A stretch of DNA of 64,000 bases, taken from NCBI RefSeq assembly GCF_006088715.1, contig NZ_CP030771.1, forward strand, positions 4,526,001 to 4,590,000. Direction: 5' to 3'. This stretch comes from Streptomyces sp. YIM 121038 (lineage in GTDB: Bacteria; Actinomycetota; Actinomycetes; Streptomycetales; Streptomycetaceae). The notes beneath the pieces were generated by a model, which was not told the origin of the DNA, made no database searches, and worked only from the letters and a program-made list of their open reading frames with translations. Below, in pieces: positions 24,168-33,402 of the stretch (position 1 is the stretch's first letter; every line of letters starts with the position of its first letter). Both the position numbers and the translations under genes were made by a program.

Positions 24168-25880
24168 TCAGCCGAGCACGCCGCCGAGCAGGCCAGGGCG
24201 GCCGCCGCTGCCGCCGGTGCCGCCGTCCGAACCGCCGGTGGTGCCACCGGTCGTGCCGCCGCTGGGCCCGGCGCCGCCGGTCGTGCCGCCGCTGGACGTC
24301 GGGCCGCTGGTGGCGGCGGGCGGACGCTCCTGGGTCGGCGCGGGCTGCTGCTGCGCCGGAGCCTGCTCGCCGGTGCCCTGCGTCGCGCTCGGCCTGCTGC
24401 CCGTGCCGCTGACGCTGCCCGTCTCGCGGGCCGCGTCCGGCGTGCCGGTGGCGCCCTCCTGCGAGGGGCTCGCCGTGGTGCCCTGCGTCGGCGTCCCGGC
24501 GGCGGCCGAGGGGCTGCGCGGATCGCTGCGGCGCTCGCGCTTGCCGTCCGGGTCGCCCGGCAGCGGGGAGCCCGGCAGCTCGTTGCGCGGCGACTCGCCG
24601 GGCCCCGGCACGGTCACGCGGTCCGCGTCCCGCACCGCCCCGCCGAGCAGCGAGCCGACGAGCAGCGTCAGACCGACCACGACGGTGCCGACGAGCCCGC
24701 CCCTGCGCAGCACCCGGCGGCGCAGCTCCCACAGCGCGGCGCGCGGCCCGAGCGTGCGCCAGGCCTCCCCGGCGAGCCGGGCGTCGACGGAGTACACCGG
24801 GGCGCCCGCGATGATCAGCGGCGACCAGGCGGCGAGATAGATGATGTCGGGCGCGTCGTACGCCGGGACGGTCTTCCAGCTCACCGTCACGAGCAGCGCG
24901 ATGGACAGGAGCATCCCCACCCCGGCGGCGACCCGCTGCCAGAGCCCGAGCACGGTCAGGACGCCGACGATCACCTGGAGGAAGGCGATGACCAGGCCCG
25001 CGCCCACGGGGTGCTGGAGCGCCCAGTCCCGCAGCGGCTCGGCGAGCGCCCACGGGTGCAGCGAGTTCAGCCACTTGACCATGGAGCCGCGCTCGCCGCC
25101 GTCGAAGTAGACGGGGTCGCAGAGCTTGCCCATGCCCGCGTAGATGGAGATGAAGCCGAGGAAGACGCGCAGCGGGAGCAGCACCACGCCGAGGTTGAGG
25201 CGGCGCCCCGGGTAGTACGCGTGGCGCACGCCGTTGGGCGGCTTCCCGGCGCGGCGCTCGGCCGCGTCCTCGGCGAAGTCGGCGGCCTCGTCCCCGTAGC
25301 CGTCGTCGTACGGATCGTCGGCGTGCGCCTCGTCGTCGGCGCTGCCCGGCATGCGCATCTGCGGCAGGAGCCGGGTGGGGCCGTGGTCGCCGCCGCGCGT
25401 GCCCACGGCGGGGGTCTGCACGGTGTCGCCGTACGGATCGTCGACGTCGACGCGCGGGATGACCTGGGTGGCACCGCCGTCGTCGTAGCCGACGCGGGTG
25501 GCCTGCGGATCGCCGCCGGCCGTCACGTCCGCCGCACGGCGCACCCCGCTGCCGCGCACGGCCTGCAGCAGCCCGCCCGCGCCGGGGTCACCCGGCTCGG
25601 ACTTACCGCTCCAGACGACCGGCGCGCGCCGGCGCGCCCCGCCGCCCGCCGCGCCCACCGCGGGCATGCGCATGGTCTCCTCGGCGGCGCTCACATGGCG
25701 GGCGACGCGCGGCGATCGGGTCCGGCCCGCCGGGGGCAGCTGGACGCGGAAGCTCGCGTGATTGACGATGACCTGCGCGGGGTCGCAGGGCACCTTCACC
25801 ATGCTCAGCGCGGGGGTGTCGTCGAACCCTGACGAGCGTCCCCCCGTGGGTGTGCGGGGTGTTCTGGTGTCCACACTCAT
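24168..25880 (-). CDS. DoxX family membrane protein with disordered ends
   Basis: A 570-residue protein. Residues 1-215 are hydrophilic and low complexity, with several ATRV/ATQV-type Thr sites flanked by acidic residues. Residues 225-420 hold a DoxX-like four-helix membrane unit (LRVFLGFISIYAGMGKLCDP, VGAGLVIAFLQVIVGVLTVLGLW, AAGVGMLLSIALLVTVSW). One more helix follows at about 405-425, then a Ser/Thr/Gly/Pro-rich extracellular tail ending in Gly-Thr repeats. DoxX proteins are linked to thiosulfate oxidation, or in actinobacteria to oxidoreductase complexes with SodA and SseA; the role here is unknown. The ATG at 25880 has no obvious ribosome binding site. Confidence 0.8.
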   Translation of the reverse strand: MSVDTRTPRTPTGGRSSGFDDTPALSMVKVPCDPAQVIVNHASFRVQLPPAGRTRSPRVARHVSAAEETMRMPAVGAAGGGARRRAPVVWSGKSEPGDPGAGGLLQAVRGSGVRRAADVTAGGDPQATRVGYDDGGATQVIPRVDVDDPYGDTVQTPAVGTRGGDHGPTRLLPQMRMPGSADDEAHADDPYDDGYGDEAADFAEDAAERRAGKPPNGVRHAYYPGRRLNLGVVLLPLRVFLGFISIYAGMGKLCDPVYFDGGERGSMVKWLNSLHPWALAEPLRDWALQHPVGAGLVIAFLQVIVGVLTVLGLWQRVAAGVGMLLSIALLVTVSWKTVPAYDAPDIIYLAAWSPLIIAGAPVYSVDARLAGEAWRTLGPRAALWELRRRVLRRGGLVGTVVVGLTLLVGSLLGGAVRDADRVTVPGPGESPRNELPGSPLPGDPDGKRERRSDPRSPSAAAGTPTQGTTASPSQEGATGTPDAARETGSVSGTGSRPSATQGTGEQAPAQQQPAPTQERPPAATSGPTSSGGTTGGAGPSGGTTGGTTGGSDGGTGGSGGRPGLLGGVLG

Positions 25881-26011
25881 CTAACCGAGTGACGCGAGGT
25901 TTGGACACTGCCTTGACCGCCCGGATCTGTCCGGACCCCGTCAAACCCCACCATTCCCCGCCACCGGCGGGCCCGCGGCCCGGCCGGTGTGCGGGGGTCG
26001 GCGCACCGGGC

Positions 26012-26950
26012 TCAGGCCCGGCGGCGGGCCGCCTCGTAGAGCACCACGCCCGCGGCCACGCCCGCGTTCAGGGACTCGGCCCCGCCCGGCATGGGGATCC
26101 GCACGCGGAAGTCGCAGGTCTCGCCGACCAGGCGCGAGAGGCCCTTGCCCTCGCTGCCGACGACGATGACGACCGGGCCCTCCAGGGCGTCCAGCTCGCC
26201 GATCTCGTGCTCCCCGTCGGCGGCCAGGCCGACGACGGCGATGCCCGCCTTCTTGTACGCCTCCAGCGCCCGCGTGAGGTTGGTGGCCCGCGCCACCGGC
26301 GTGCGCGCTGCCGTACCGGCGGACGTCTTCCACGCGCCCGCCGTCATGCCGGCCGCCCGGCGCTCGGGCACGACCACGCCGTGGCCGCCGAAGGCGGACA
26401 CGGACCGCACCACGGCGCCCAGGTTCCGCGGGTCCGTCACGCCGTCGAGCGCGACGATCAGCGGGTCCTCGCCCTGGTCGTACGCCGCCGCGGCGAGGTC
26501 CTCCGGGTGCGCGTACTCGTACGGCGGCACCTGGAGCACGAGGCCCTGGTGGTTGAGGCCGTTGGTCATGCGGTCCAGCTCGGGCCGCGGGGCCTCCATC
26601 AGGTGGATGCCGCCGCGCTCGCCGGCGAGCTGGATGGCCTCGCGGACGCGCTCGTCGTTGTCGATGAACTGCTGGACGTAGAGCGTCGTGGCGGGCACGC
26701 CCTCGCGCAGCGCCTCGGCGACCGGGTTGCGGCCGACGACCATCTCGGCCGCGGACTTGCCGCCGGTGCGGCGCTGCGGGCGGCCCTGCGCGCGCCGCGC
26801 CTGGGCCTGCGCGATGCGCTGCTTGGCGTGCCCCTTGCGCATCTCGGCGGGCGGCGTCGGCCCCTTGCCTTCGAGGGCCCGGCGCCGCTTGCCGCCGCTG
26901 CCGACCTGCGCGCCCTTCTTGCCGGACATGCGGCGGTTGTTAGCGGCCAT
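26012..26950 (-). CDS. rlmB: 23S rRNA (guanosine-2'-O-)-methyltransferase RlmB
   Basis: A SpoU-family 2'-O-methyltransferase that modifies 23S rRNA (G2251 in E. coli numbering) in the peptidyl-transferase centre. A basic N-terminal extension (about 1-68) precedes the L30e-like substrate domain ([14 protein letters not shown]). The trefoil-knot SPOUT domain then shows [35 protein letters not shown] and [21 protein letters not shown], the three SpoU motifs. 312 residues with ATG at 26950. It lies 88 bases downstream of cysS on the same strand, an arrangement common in actinobacteria, but a terminator-like hairpin sits between them. Confidence 0.93.
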   Translation of the reverse strand: MAANNRRMSGKKGAQVGSGGKRRRALEGKGPTPPAEMRKGHAKQRIAQAQARRAQGRPQRRTGGKSAAEMVVGRNPVAEALREGVPATTLYVQQFIDNDERVREAIQLAGERGGIHLMEAPRPELDRMTNGLNHQGLVLQVPPYEYAHPEDLAAAAYDQGEDPLIVALDGVTDPRNLGAVVRSVSAFGGHGVVVPERRAAGMTAGAWKTSAGTAARTPVARATNLTRALEAYKKAGIAVVGLAADGEHEIGELDALEGPVVIVVGSEGKGLSRLVGETCDFRVRIPMPGGAESLNAGVAAGVVLYEAARRRA

Positions 26951-26996
26951 GACCTACCTGTTCCTCGGGTTACGTACGTATGTCTCTGCAATGCAG

Positions 26997-27024
26997 TGTG
27001 CCGCCCGGCGCGCCGGGCGGCACA
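26997..27024 (-). terminator. Hairpin between cysS and rlmB
   Basis: A 12-bp G/C stem (26997-27008 with 27013-27024) around CGCG, 15 bases downstream of the cysS stop. It could end or attenuate the cysS transcript before rlmB. Confidence 0.7.
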
Positions 27025-27038
27025 TTCGCGGGGTCCCG

Positions 27039-28445
27039 CTAGCGGGAGCCGAGCGTCCAGCGCGGCCCCGACGGGCTGTCCTCGATGGCGAGGCCCGCCT
27101 GGGCGAGCTGGTCGCGGATGGCGTCGGCGGTGGCCCAGTCCTTGCGGCCGCGCGCGGCCTCGCGCTGGTCGAGCACGAGCCGGACCAGGGCGTCGACCAC
27201 GCCGTTCAGCTCCTCGCCCGAGCCCTCGCCGCCGGCCGCCGCCCAGTGCGGGTCGAGCGGGTCGAGGCCGAGGACGCCCAGCATGGCCCGCACCTCGGCG
27301 AGCCGCGCGACGGCGGCCTCCTTGTCGTCCGCGGCGAGCGCGGAGTTGCCCTGGCGGACCGTGGTGTGGACGATCGCGAGCGCCTGCGGGACGCCCAGGT
27401 CGTCGTCCATCGCGTCGGCGAACGCGGGCGGCACCTCGGCCGCGGGCTCCACGACGCCCCCGGCCAGCTCCACGACGCGCTGCGTGAAGCCCTCGATGCG
27501 GGCGAACGCCGCCTCGGCCTCGCGCAGGGCCTCCTCGCTGTACTCGATCATCGAGCGGTAGTGCGGGGTGCCCAGGTAGTAGCGCAGGACGATGGGGCGC
27601 CAGCGCTTGACCATCTCGGAGACGAGCACCGAGTTGCCGAGCGACTTGGACATCTTCTCGCCGCTCATGGTGACCCAGGCGTTGTGCACCCAGTACGTCG
27701 CGAAGTCGTCGCCGAAGGCCTTGGCCTGGGCGATCTCGTTCTCGTGGTGGGGGAAGATCAGGTCGATGCCGCCGCCGTGGATGTCGAAGGCGCTGCCCAG
27801 GTACTTGTGGGCCATGGCCGAGCACTCCAGGTGCCAGCCGGGGCGGCCGGGGCCGAAGGGCGTGTCCCAGGCGGGCTCGCCCGGCTTGACGGCCTTCCAC
27901 ATGGCGAAGTCGCGCGGGTCGCGCTTGCCGGTGATGCCCTCCTCGCTGGGCTGCTGCATCTTGTCCAGGTCCTGGCGCGACAGCTCCAGGTACCGCGGCC
28001 AGGAGCGCACGTCGAAGTAGACGCTGCCGTCGGCCTCGTAGGCGTGGCCGCGCTCGATGAGGCCGCGCATCATCTCGACCATCTCGGTGACGTGGCCGGT
28101 GGCGCGCGGCTCGTAGGTGGGCGGGAGGCAGCCGAGGGCGTCGTAGCCGTCGTTGAAGGCGCGCTCGTTCTCGTAGCCGATGGACCACCAGGGGCGGTCC
28201 TGGTCCGCCGACTTCCGGATGATCTTGTCGTCGATGTCCGTGACGTTGCGGATGAACGTCACGTCGTAGCCGCGGTACGCGAACCAGCGGCGCATGATGT
28301 CGAAGTTGAGACCCGACCTGATGTGCCCGATGTGCGGGGCCGCCTGCACCGTGGCACCACAGAGGTAGATCGAGACACAGCCCGGGGTCAGGGGCTGGAA
28401 GTCACGGATCTGCCGGGCGCTGGTGTCGTACAGGCGAATCGTCAC
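27039..28445 (-). CDS. cysS: Cysteinyl-tRNA synthetase
   Basis: Class I aminoacyl-tRNA synthetase charging tRNA-Cys. 468 residues: the zinc ligand Cys29 in YLCGAT, HIGH at 38-41 (APHIGHIRSG), further zinc ligands in GWHLECSAMA and FPHHENEIAQ, the KMSKS loop (SGEKMSKSLGNS), and a C-terminal anticodon-binding helical part. Length is normal for bacterial CysS (about 460-470). The GTG at 28445 starts MTIRLYDTSA; an adjacent GTG at 28448 is equally readable. It was distinguished from its paralogue MshC (mycothiol synthesis) by the full-length C-terminal domain and the typical N-terminus. Confidence 0.95.
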   Translation of the reverse strand: MTIRLYDTSARQIRDFQPLTPGCVSIYLCGATVQAAPHIGHIRSGLNFDIMRRWFAYRGYDVTFIRNVTDIDDKIIRKSADQDRPWWSIGYENERAFNDGYDALGCLPPTYEPRATGHVTEMVEMMRGLIERGHAYEADGSVYFDVRSWPRYLELSRQDLDKMQQPSEEGITGKRDPRDFAMWKAVKPGEPAWDTPFGPGRPGWHLECSAMAHKYLGSAFDIHGGGIDLIFPHHENEIAQAKAFGDDFATYWVHNAWVTMSGEKMSKSLGNSVLVSEMVKRWRPIVLRYYLGTPHYRSMIEYSEEALREAEAAFARIEGFTQRVVELAGGVVEPAAEVPPAFADAMDDDLGVPQALAIVHTTVRQGNSALAADDKEAAVARLAEVRAMLGVLGLDPLDPHWAAAGGEGSGEELNGVVDALVRLVLDQREAARGRKDWATADAIRDQLAQAGLAIEDSPSGPRWTLGSR

Positions 28446-28524
28446 CACTCCAGGGTAGTGGGCGCCGGGCAGTGCCCCGCTCCCCTGGGGGACACGGGGC
28501 ACGCAACCGTGATGTTCCGGCCCG

Positions 28525-28929
28525 TCAGATGCGGCCGACGACCTTGCGGGGCGTCACGCGGACGACGACGCGCTGTGCGTCGTCCTTGGACGCCGGGTTG
28601 AAGTCGGCGTAGTCCTTGCCCGTGTACTTCCGCGACAGCTCGTCGATCAGCTCCTGGCCGCCCTCGGTGGTCAGCTCGGCGGTGCCGCGGATCTCCGCGT
28701 AGGTGTACGGGGCGTCGAAGGGCTGGAAGAGCACCGTCACGCGCGGGTCGCGGCGCAGGTTCTTCTCCTTCTGCCGCCCGACGGTGGTGGAGATGAGGAC
28801 GTCGTCCCCGTCGCGCTTCACCCAGACCGGTGAGAGCTGGGGGCTGCCGTCGGGCTGGATGGTGGCGACGGTGACGAACACGGGCGTGTCGAGCAGGGAC
28901 TTGAGGTCGTCGGACAGTGCGGCGGACAT
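28525..28929 (-). CDS. PPOX-class F420-dependent oxidoreductase-like protein
   Basis: A 134-residue split-barrel protein of the pyridoxamine 5'-phosphate oxidase-like superfamily. VFVTVATIQPDGSPQLSPVWVKRDGDDVLISTT is the usual cofactor-binding region, followed by GRQKEKNLRRDPRVTVLF with basic residues that contact the phosphate of F420 or FMN. In actinobacteria this subclass usually uses F420H2. The substrate is unknown. ATG at 28929 is full length for the family. Upstream of cysS in the same orientation, with an 80-base gap. Confidence 0.85.
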   Translation of the reverse strand: MSAALSDDLKSLLDTPVFVTVATIQPDGSPQLSPVWVKRDGDDVLISTTVGRQKEKNLRRDPRVTVLFQPFDAPYTYAEIRGTAELTTEGGQELIDELSRKYTGKDYADFNPASKDDAQRVVVRVTPRKVVGRI

Positions 28930-29026
28930 GGCTTCGCTCCTCGGCCTGGTTGATCGCTGGACGAGTCGTACCCCTATCGGATCCTGCGGTTCCGCACCAC
29001 GGGGCGGGGCGGGTTTCGGACCTGTC

Positions 29027-29527
29027 TCAGCCCGTACGGACCACCAGCGCCGTCGCGATGCCGACGAGCCCGTCGCCGCGGCCGGGGAAGCCGAGGCCGT
29101 CCGTGGTGGCGCCGGAGACGGAGACCGGGGCGCCCACCGCGTCCGAGAGGACCTTCTGGGCCTCCTCGCGGCGCTTGCCGATCTTCGGCCGGTCTCCGAT
29201 CACCTGAACGGAGACGTTGCCGATGGTGAAACCGGCCTCGCGGACGATCCGCGCGGCCTCGGTGAGCAGTGTGAGCCCCGAGGCCCCGGCCCACTCGGGC
29301 CTGCCGGTGCCGAAGTGGGCGCCGAGGTCGCCGAGCCCGGCGGCGGAGAACAGCGCGTTGCACGCCGCGTGCGCGACGACGTCCGCGTCGGAGTGCCCGG
29401 CGAGTCCGGGCCCCTCGCCCTCCCACTTGAGCCCGGCGCACCACAGCTCGCGGCCGTCCTCGAAGGCGTGGATGTCGGTGCCGACGCCGACCTGCGGCAG
29501 CGGGTACGGCAGCGGTTCAGAAGCCAT
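29027..29527 (-). CDS. ispF: 2-C-methyl-D-erythritol 2,4-cyclodiphosphate synthase
   Basis: Fifth enzyme of the MEP isoprenoid pathway; it cyclises CDP-methylerythritol 2-phosphate with loss of CMP. The 166 residues contain the metal ligands in VGTDIHAF (Asp18, His20) and His53 in [11 protein letters not shown], the HSDADV loop, and the C-terminal [13 protein letters not shown] that binds the cytidine. The family is 155-165 residues. The ATG at 29527 lies inside the end of ispD (11-base overlap), so the two are translationally coupled. Confidence 0.96.
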   Translation of the reverse strand: MASEPLPYPLPQVGVGTDIHAFEDGRELWCAGLKWEGEGPGLAGHSDADVVAHAACNALFSAAGLGDLGAHFGTGRPEWAGASGLTLLTEAARIVREAGFTIGNVSVQVIGDRPKIGKRREEAQKVLSDAVGAPVSVSGATTDGLGFPGRGDGLVGIATALVVRTG

Positions 29528-30254
29528 CGTTGGCCCTCCTGCGGGCGAGTACGGCCTCGGCGAGCACGAGGTCGAGGGGACGGGTGACCTTGAACGCCTC
29601 CTCGTGGCCGGGGACGAGCACGACCGGCTCACCGAGCCGCTCGACGAGCCCGGCGTCGTCCGTGGCGCCCTCGCCGACGACGTCGGCCTCGTGGGCGCGG
29701 ACCAGGGTGGCGCGATCGAAGCCCTGGGGCGTCTGCACGGCGCGCAGCCGCGCGCGCTCGGGCGTGGCGACGACCGGCTCGGGCGCCCCCGGCGCACCGG
29801 GCTCGACCTCCTTGACGGTGTCGGCGAGCGGCAGCGCGGGCACCACGGCGGGCGCCCCGTCGCGGACGGTCTCGATGACGGTGTCGACGGTGTCGACGGG
29901 CACGAGCGGGCGGGCCGCGTCGTGCACGAGGACGACGCCGACGTCCGGCGGGAGGGCGTCGAGGCCGAGCTTCACCGACTCCTGGCGAGTGGCGCCGCCG
30001 GGCACGACGACGACGTCGGTGCGCTCGGGCAGCGCGTGGTCGGCGAGCAGCGTCTTGACCTCGGTGGCGCCGTCCGGCGGGGCGACGACCACGACGAGCG
30101 TGACGGCGCGCGAGGCGGCCAGGGCGCGCACGGCGTGGACGAGCATCGGCGTGCCGTTGAGGGCGCGCAGGGCCTTGGGAGCACCGGGGCCGAGGCGTAC
30201 GCCGCGGCCCGCGGCGGGGATCACGGCCGCGGTGCGAGAGGTTACGTCAGACAT
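29517..30254 (-). CDS. ispD: 2-C-methyl-D-erythritol 4-phosphate cytidylyltransferase
   Basis: Third enzyme of the MEP pathway, joining CTP and methylerythritol phosphate. 245 residues with the nucleotide-binding [21 protein letters not shown], the [13 protein letters not shown] segment, [11 protein letters not shown] with the catalytic metal Asp, and [17 protein letters not shown] at 30254. It is upstream of and overlaps ispF. The carD gene lies further upstream on the same strand but is separated by 392 bases with a strong hairpin, so ispD-ispF is probably its own operon. Confidence 0.95.
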   Translation of the reverse strand: MSDVTSRTAAVIPAAGRGVRLGPGAPKALRALNGTPMLVHAVRALAASRAVTLVVVVAPPDGATEVKTLLADHALPERTDVVVVPGGATRQESVKLGLDALPPDVGVVLVHDAARPLVPVDTVDTVIETVRDGAPAVVPALPLADTVKEVEPGAPGAPEPVVATPERARLRAVQTPQGFDRATLVRAHEADVVGEGATDDAGLVERLGEPVVLVPGHEEAFKVTRPLDLVLAEAVLARRRANDGF

Positions 30255-30646
30255 CGGTTCCGTTCAGGTTTGTGCGCTCGGCCGACATGGGTATGGCCAC
30301 ACCGTGCCGGGCGCGACGCCTTGACCGGACCCTTCCGTGACATCTGGTCGAGCCAGCTGCCCGAGCCCGGCACGCCAAAGTACCGGGGGATCTTTCCGTG
30401 CCCGCCAACCGCCGGTGAAGTCCGGGGGACGACAGGGCGTGGCCTGGCCCCGGATCCCGGGCGTGAGGTGCGTACGAGCGCTTTGCCCTGCGTACGAGCG
30501 CTTTTGGGTATGAACATGCCGCAGTGCCCGGCGACACCCTGTGGGGTCGGCGGGCACTGCGGCAGTTCCTTCATCCCGGAGTCATTCCGGACGCGTGCCC
30601 AGGTGGGGCACGGTGTCCGCACGCGCCGGAGCGACGGCTTCGGTCG
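30255..30646. other. 392-base spacer between carD and ispD
   Basis: Contains the carD terminator hairpin (30518-30563) and two 16-base direct repeats TGCGTACGAGCGCTTT at 30469-30484 and 30489-30504. The AT-richer part at 30370-30410 is the probable ispD promoter region. Three overlapping minus-strand open frames here share no codon bias with a gene and are not accepted. Confidence 0.5.
30518..30563 (-). terminator. Terminator hairpin after carD
   Basis: A 17-bp stem with one mismatch (30518-30534 with 30547-30563) around a 12-base loop. It lies 84 bases downstream of the carD stop on the minus strand. Confidence 0.8.
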
Positions 30647-31129
30647 TCAGGACGCGAGGACCTCGTCGAGCAGGGCCTCGGCCTTGTCCTCGTTCGTGTT
30701 CTCCGCGAGCGCGAGCTCGCTCACCAGGATCTGACGGGCCTTGGCGAGCATGCGCTTCTCTCCGGCGGACAGTCCGCGCTCCCGCTCCCGGCGCCACAGG
30801 TCACGGACGACTTCCGCGACCTTGATGACATCGCCGGAGGCGAGCTTCTCGAGATTTGCCTTGTAGCGACGCGACCAGTTCGTGGGCTCCTCGGCGTACG
30901 GCGCGCGCAGTACTTCGAAGACCCGGTCCAGGCCGTCCTGGCCGACCACATCACGCACACCGACGAACTCCGCGTTGTCCGCTGGCACACGTACCGTCAA
31001 GTCGCCCTGGGCGACCTTCAGCACCAAGTAGGTCTTGTCCACGCCTTTGATCTGACGAGTTTCGATGGCCTCGATCAGCGCGGCCCCGTGATGGGGATAG
31101 ACCACGGTGTCGCCAACCTTGAACGTCAT
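30647..31129 (-). CDS. carD: CarD family RNA polymerase-binding regulator
   Basis: A 160-residue transcription factor that binds the RNA polymerase beta subunit and stabilises the open complex, especially at rRNA promoters. It has an N-terminal CdnL/TRCF-like RNAP-interacting domain ([23 protein letters not shown]) and a C-terminal helical DNA-binding domain with [17 protein letters not shown] and the conserved Trp. Length and sequence are very close to the mycobacterial protein (162). ATG at 31129. The large intergenic region upstream suggests complex regulation. Confidence 0.96.
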   Translation of the reverse strand: MTFKVGDTVVYPHHGAALIEAIETRQIKGVDKTYLVLKVAQGDLTVRVPADNAEFVGVRDVVGQDGLDRVFEVLRAPYAEEPTNWSRRYKANLEKLASGDVIKVAEVVRDLWRRERERGLSAGEKRMLAKARQILVSELALAENTNEDKAEALLDEVLAS

Positions 31130-31801
31130 GTGACAGGTACCCCTTCCGTGGCTATCCAGGGTAACACGGATACGGCGTCTTCTGAATGGCGTTTTCGCAG
31201 GTCAGGGCATATCTCGGGGCTTGACAACAGCAACAGGAACGTGCTGCGGACCGGCTGCGGAAGGGGGTATTCGCAGGTCGGAGCCGCTCTCCGGCGACGG
31301 TGAAACGCCCACGTTACACACCCCGCGAGAGCGCCCCAAGGGGACGAACGTCCCGGTTTGCCGGGTTCCCTCAGGTGAACTTCCGCTACTCCGTTCGGTG
31401 ACCGGGGACACGTGTACGCCCGCCGGTGAGCGGCGAAGTACGGGCCGCGCGGGGGCGAATCCAGAATTGATCAAGAAGCGCGGGCGCCCCCGCGCCGGAA
31501 GCGCGCTCCGATGCGCTTGCCGATACGGCGGCGATACGACGGCGATCCGGACGCTGATCAATTTCCGGCCCGCCCCGCATTCCTTACCGGAAATCCCCGA
31601 GACGCCACTGACGCGGTTATACGAATGCCGAAACGTGAGGCCAATGGGAAGCGCGGGGCGGTGGAGGCGCCGGAGGCTGGTGGCACGTAGGGGCGGGTCG
31701 GGTGCCGCGGTGCGGGAACGGCTCGGTAACCTAAGCGCGCTGACACACCCTTAGGGCAACCGCCCGCCCGTATCGCCCACGTTCAAGGAGTTGCCGCCGC
31801 C
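31130..31801. other. 672-base divergent intergenic region upstream of carD
   Basis: This is the AT-richest stretch of the first half of the window. It must hold the carD promoter on the minus strand and the lipoprotein promoter on the plus strand. A TTGACA is seen at 31221-31226 and a TATACG at 31617-31622, but no convincing pair of -35 and -10 boxes could be fixed. No open frame here has Streptomyces codon bias. It may contain a small RNA. Confidence 0.45.
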
Positions 31802-32536
31802 GTGAGCCGCAGCCTTCGACGCGGCGCCATCGCCGCCACCGCCCTCGCGATCTCGCTCGCCTCGCTCACCGCTTGCGGTGCCGGGAACAACGCCCAGACG
31901 ATCGAGATCAAGCCGGACAACGCGGCGACCGCCGTCGGCGACATCAAGATCCAGAACGCCATGATCATCACGCAGCCGGACCGCGAGTCGACCGGTCCCG
32001 CGGTGATCTCCGCGACCGTCTTCAACAACGGCCGTACCGCCCAGACCCTGGAGTCGATCACGGTCGACGGCACGGGCAAGAAGGCCGCCCTGAGCCCCGC
32101 CAAGGGCGACCGCCCCGGCAAGAAGGGCAAGGGCGGCGGCCTGGTCATCCCGGCCCACGGCTCCGTCGTCATCGGCGGCAAGGACAACGCGTCCGCCGTC
32201 CTGCCGAGCAGCCGCGAGGCCGTCAAGGACGGCAACGCGCAGCCCGTGACCTTCGGCTTCGACAAGACCGGCGACGTCAAGCTGAAGACGTTCGTCGTGC
32301 CGGCCGAGAGCTACTTCGAGAAGTGGGGGCCGAGCGAGCTCCCGAAGGCGCCGGACGCCAAGCCGTCCGGCTCCCCGTCCGGGAAGCCCTCCGGCAAGCC
32401 TTCCGGGAAGCCCTCGGGCAAGCCGTCCGAGGGTGCCTCCGGGACTCCGTCGGGCAACCCTTCCGGTGAGGCGGAGGCCCCGGCCAATGGGGCGGACGCG
32501 GACGCGGGGGCCTCGCACGAGGCCGCGGGGCACTGA
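31802..32536 (+). CDS. Lipoprotein with a copper chaperone-like beta domain and a PSGKPSGK tail
   Basis: A 244-residue exported lipoprotein. The signal ends in LASLTAC (lipobox). A beta-rich domain of about 35-175 follows (DIKIQNAMIITQPDRESTGPA, SATVFNNGRTAQTLESITV, LVIPAHGSVVIGG). It resembles the DUF461/PCuAC-like lipoproteins common in actinobacteria, without the methionine-rich copper site. The C-terminus (about 185-225) is a Pro-Ser-Gly-Lys tetrapeptide repeat, probably a cell-wall spanning tether. GTG start at 31802 with AAGGAG eleven bases away. Its transcript ends at the hairpin 32550-32597. Confidence 0.78.
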   Translation: MSRSLRRGAIAATALAISLASLTACGAGNNAQTIEIKPDNAATAVGDIKIQNAMIITQPDRESTGPAVISATVFNNGRTAQTLESITVDGTGKKAALSPAKGDRPGKKGKGGGLVIPAHGSVVIGGKDNASAVLPSSREAVKDGNAQPVTFGFDKTGDVKLKTFVVPAESYFEKWGPSELPKAPDAKPSGSPSGKPSGKPSGKPSGKPSEGASGTPSGNPSGEAEAPANGADADAGASHEAAGH

Positions 32537-32549
32537 GGCCGCGCACGTA

Positions 32550-32597
32550 GTACGGGAGAGGGCAGGAACCCTTCGGGGTTCCTGCCCTCTCCCGTAC
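32550..32597. terminator. Bidirectional terminator with UUCG loop
   Basis: A perfect 22-bp stem (32550-32571 with 32576-32597) closed by a TTCG tetraloop, 14 bases after the lipoprotein stop and 125 bases beyond the phoP stop on the other strand. It is symmetrical enough to serve both convergent transcripts. Confidence 0.92.
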
Positions 32598-32627
32598 GTG
32601 CTGTTGTTCTGACCCGCGGGCCGTGTG

Positions 32628-32712
32628 TGGCTGGGCGCGCCCACGCGGCGGAGCCGCACATTGACACAGCCCCGCGCCCCTTCGGGAGGCTCCCGCTCGG
32701 GGCGCTTCCCTG
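32628..32712 (-). repeat. Dispersed intergenic repeat, copy 3 (inverted)
   Basis: Read on the minus strand it gives GCGCCCC...GAAGGGGCGCGGGGC, then TGCGGCTCCGCCGCGTGGGC and CGCCCAGCCACAC. This is the same order of elements as in the copies at 4921 and 24104. Confidence 0.75.
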
Positions 32713-32721
32713 TGGGGTGGT

Positions 32722-33402
32722 TTACGGCTCGAACTTGTAGCCCAGGCCTCGTACCGTCACCAGGTAGCGGGGGGCGCCGGGGTCCGGCTCGATCTTGGCG
32801 CGCAGGCGCTTGACGTGGACGTCGAGGGTCTTGGTGTCGCCCACGTAGTCGGCGCCCCAGACGCGGTCGATGAGCTGCATGCGGGTCAGGACGCGGCCCG
32901 CGTTGCGCAGCAGCATCTCCAGGAGGTCGAACTCCTTGAGGGGCAGGTCGACCTTGGAGCCGGAGACCGTGACGACGTGCCGGTCGACGTCCATGCGGAC
33001 CGGGCCCGCCTCCAGGGCCTGCGGGGTGACCTCCTCCGGCTCGCCCCTGCGGCGCAGGACGGCGCGGATGCGGGCGACCAGCTCGCGCGACGAGAACGGC
33101 TTGGTGACGTAGTCATCGGCTCCTATTTCGAGTCCGACGACCTTGTCGATCTCGCTGTCCTTGGCGGTGACCATGATCACCGGGACGTTGGAGCGGCTGC
33201 GCAGCTGGCGGCAGACCTCCGTGCCGGGCAGGCCCGGCAGCATCAGGTCGAGCAGGACGAGGTCGGCGCCATTGCGCTCGAATTCGTCGAGTCCGTCCGG
33301 GCCGGTGGCCGCGATCGCGACCTCGAAGCCCTCCTTGCGGAGCATGTACGACAGGGCGTCGCTGAAGGATTCCTCGTCCTCGACGACGAGCACTCGGGTC
33401 AC
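32722..33402 (-). CDS. phoP: Phosphate-starvation response regulator PhoP
   Basis: OmpR-family regulator that activates phosphate scavenging and represses antibiotic and nitrogen genes under phosphate limitation. 226 residues: receiver at 1-120 with the acidic pocket VVEDEE, phosphoacceptor Asp52 (VLLDLMLPGLPG) and Lys in DDYVTKPFSSREL; winged helix at 130-225 with DVHVKRLRAKIEPDPG and the terminal VRGLGYKFEP. GTG start at 33402; the GTGA overlaps the phoR stop by four bases, so the two are translationally coupled. It is nearly identical to what I recall of S. coelicolor PhoP. Confidence 0.97.
   Translation of the reverse strand: MTRVLVVEDEESFSDALSYMLRKEGFEVAIAATGPDGLDEFERNGADLVLLDLMLPGLPGTEVCRQLRSRSNVPVIMVTAKDSEIDKVVGLEIGADDYVTKPFSSRELVARIRAVLRRRGEPEEVTPQALEAGPVRMDVDRHVVTVSGSKVDLPLKEFDLLEMLLRNAGRVLTRMQLIDRVWGADYVGDTKTLDVHVKRLRAKIEPDPGAPRYLVTVRGLGYKFEP

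Noticed and set aside
30242..30622. Small minus-strand frames between ispD and carD.
   Set aside because: Three overlapping frames are open at once, codon bias is absent and the strongest feature there is the carD terminator hairpin.
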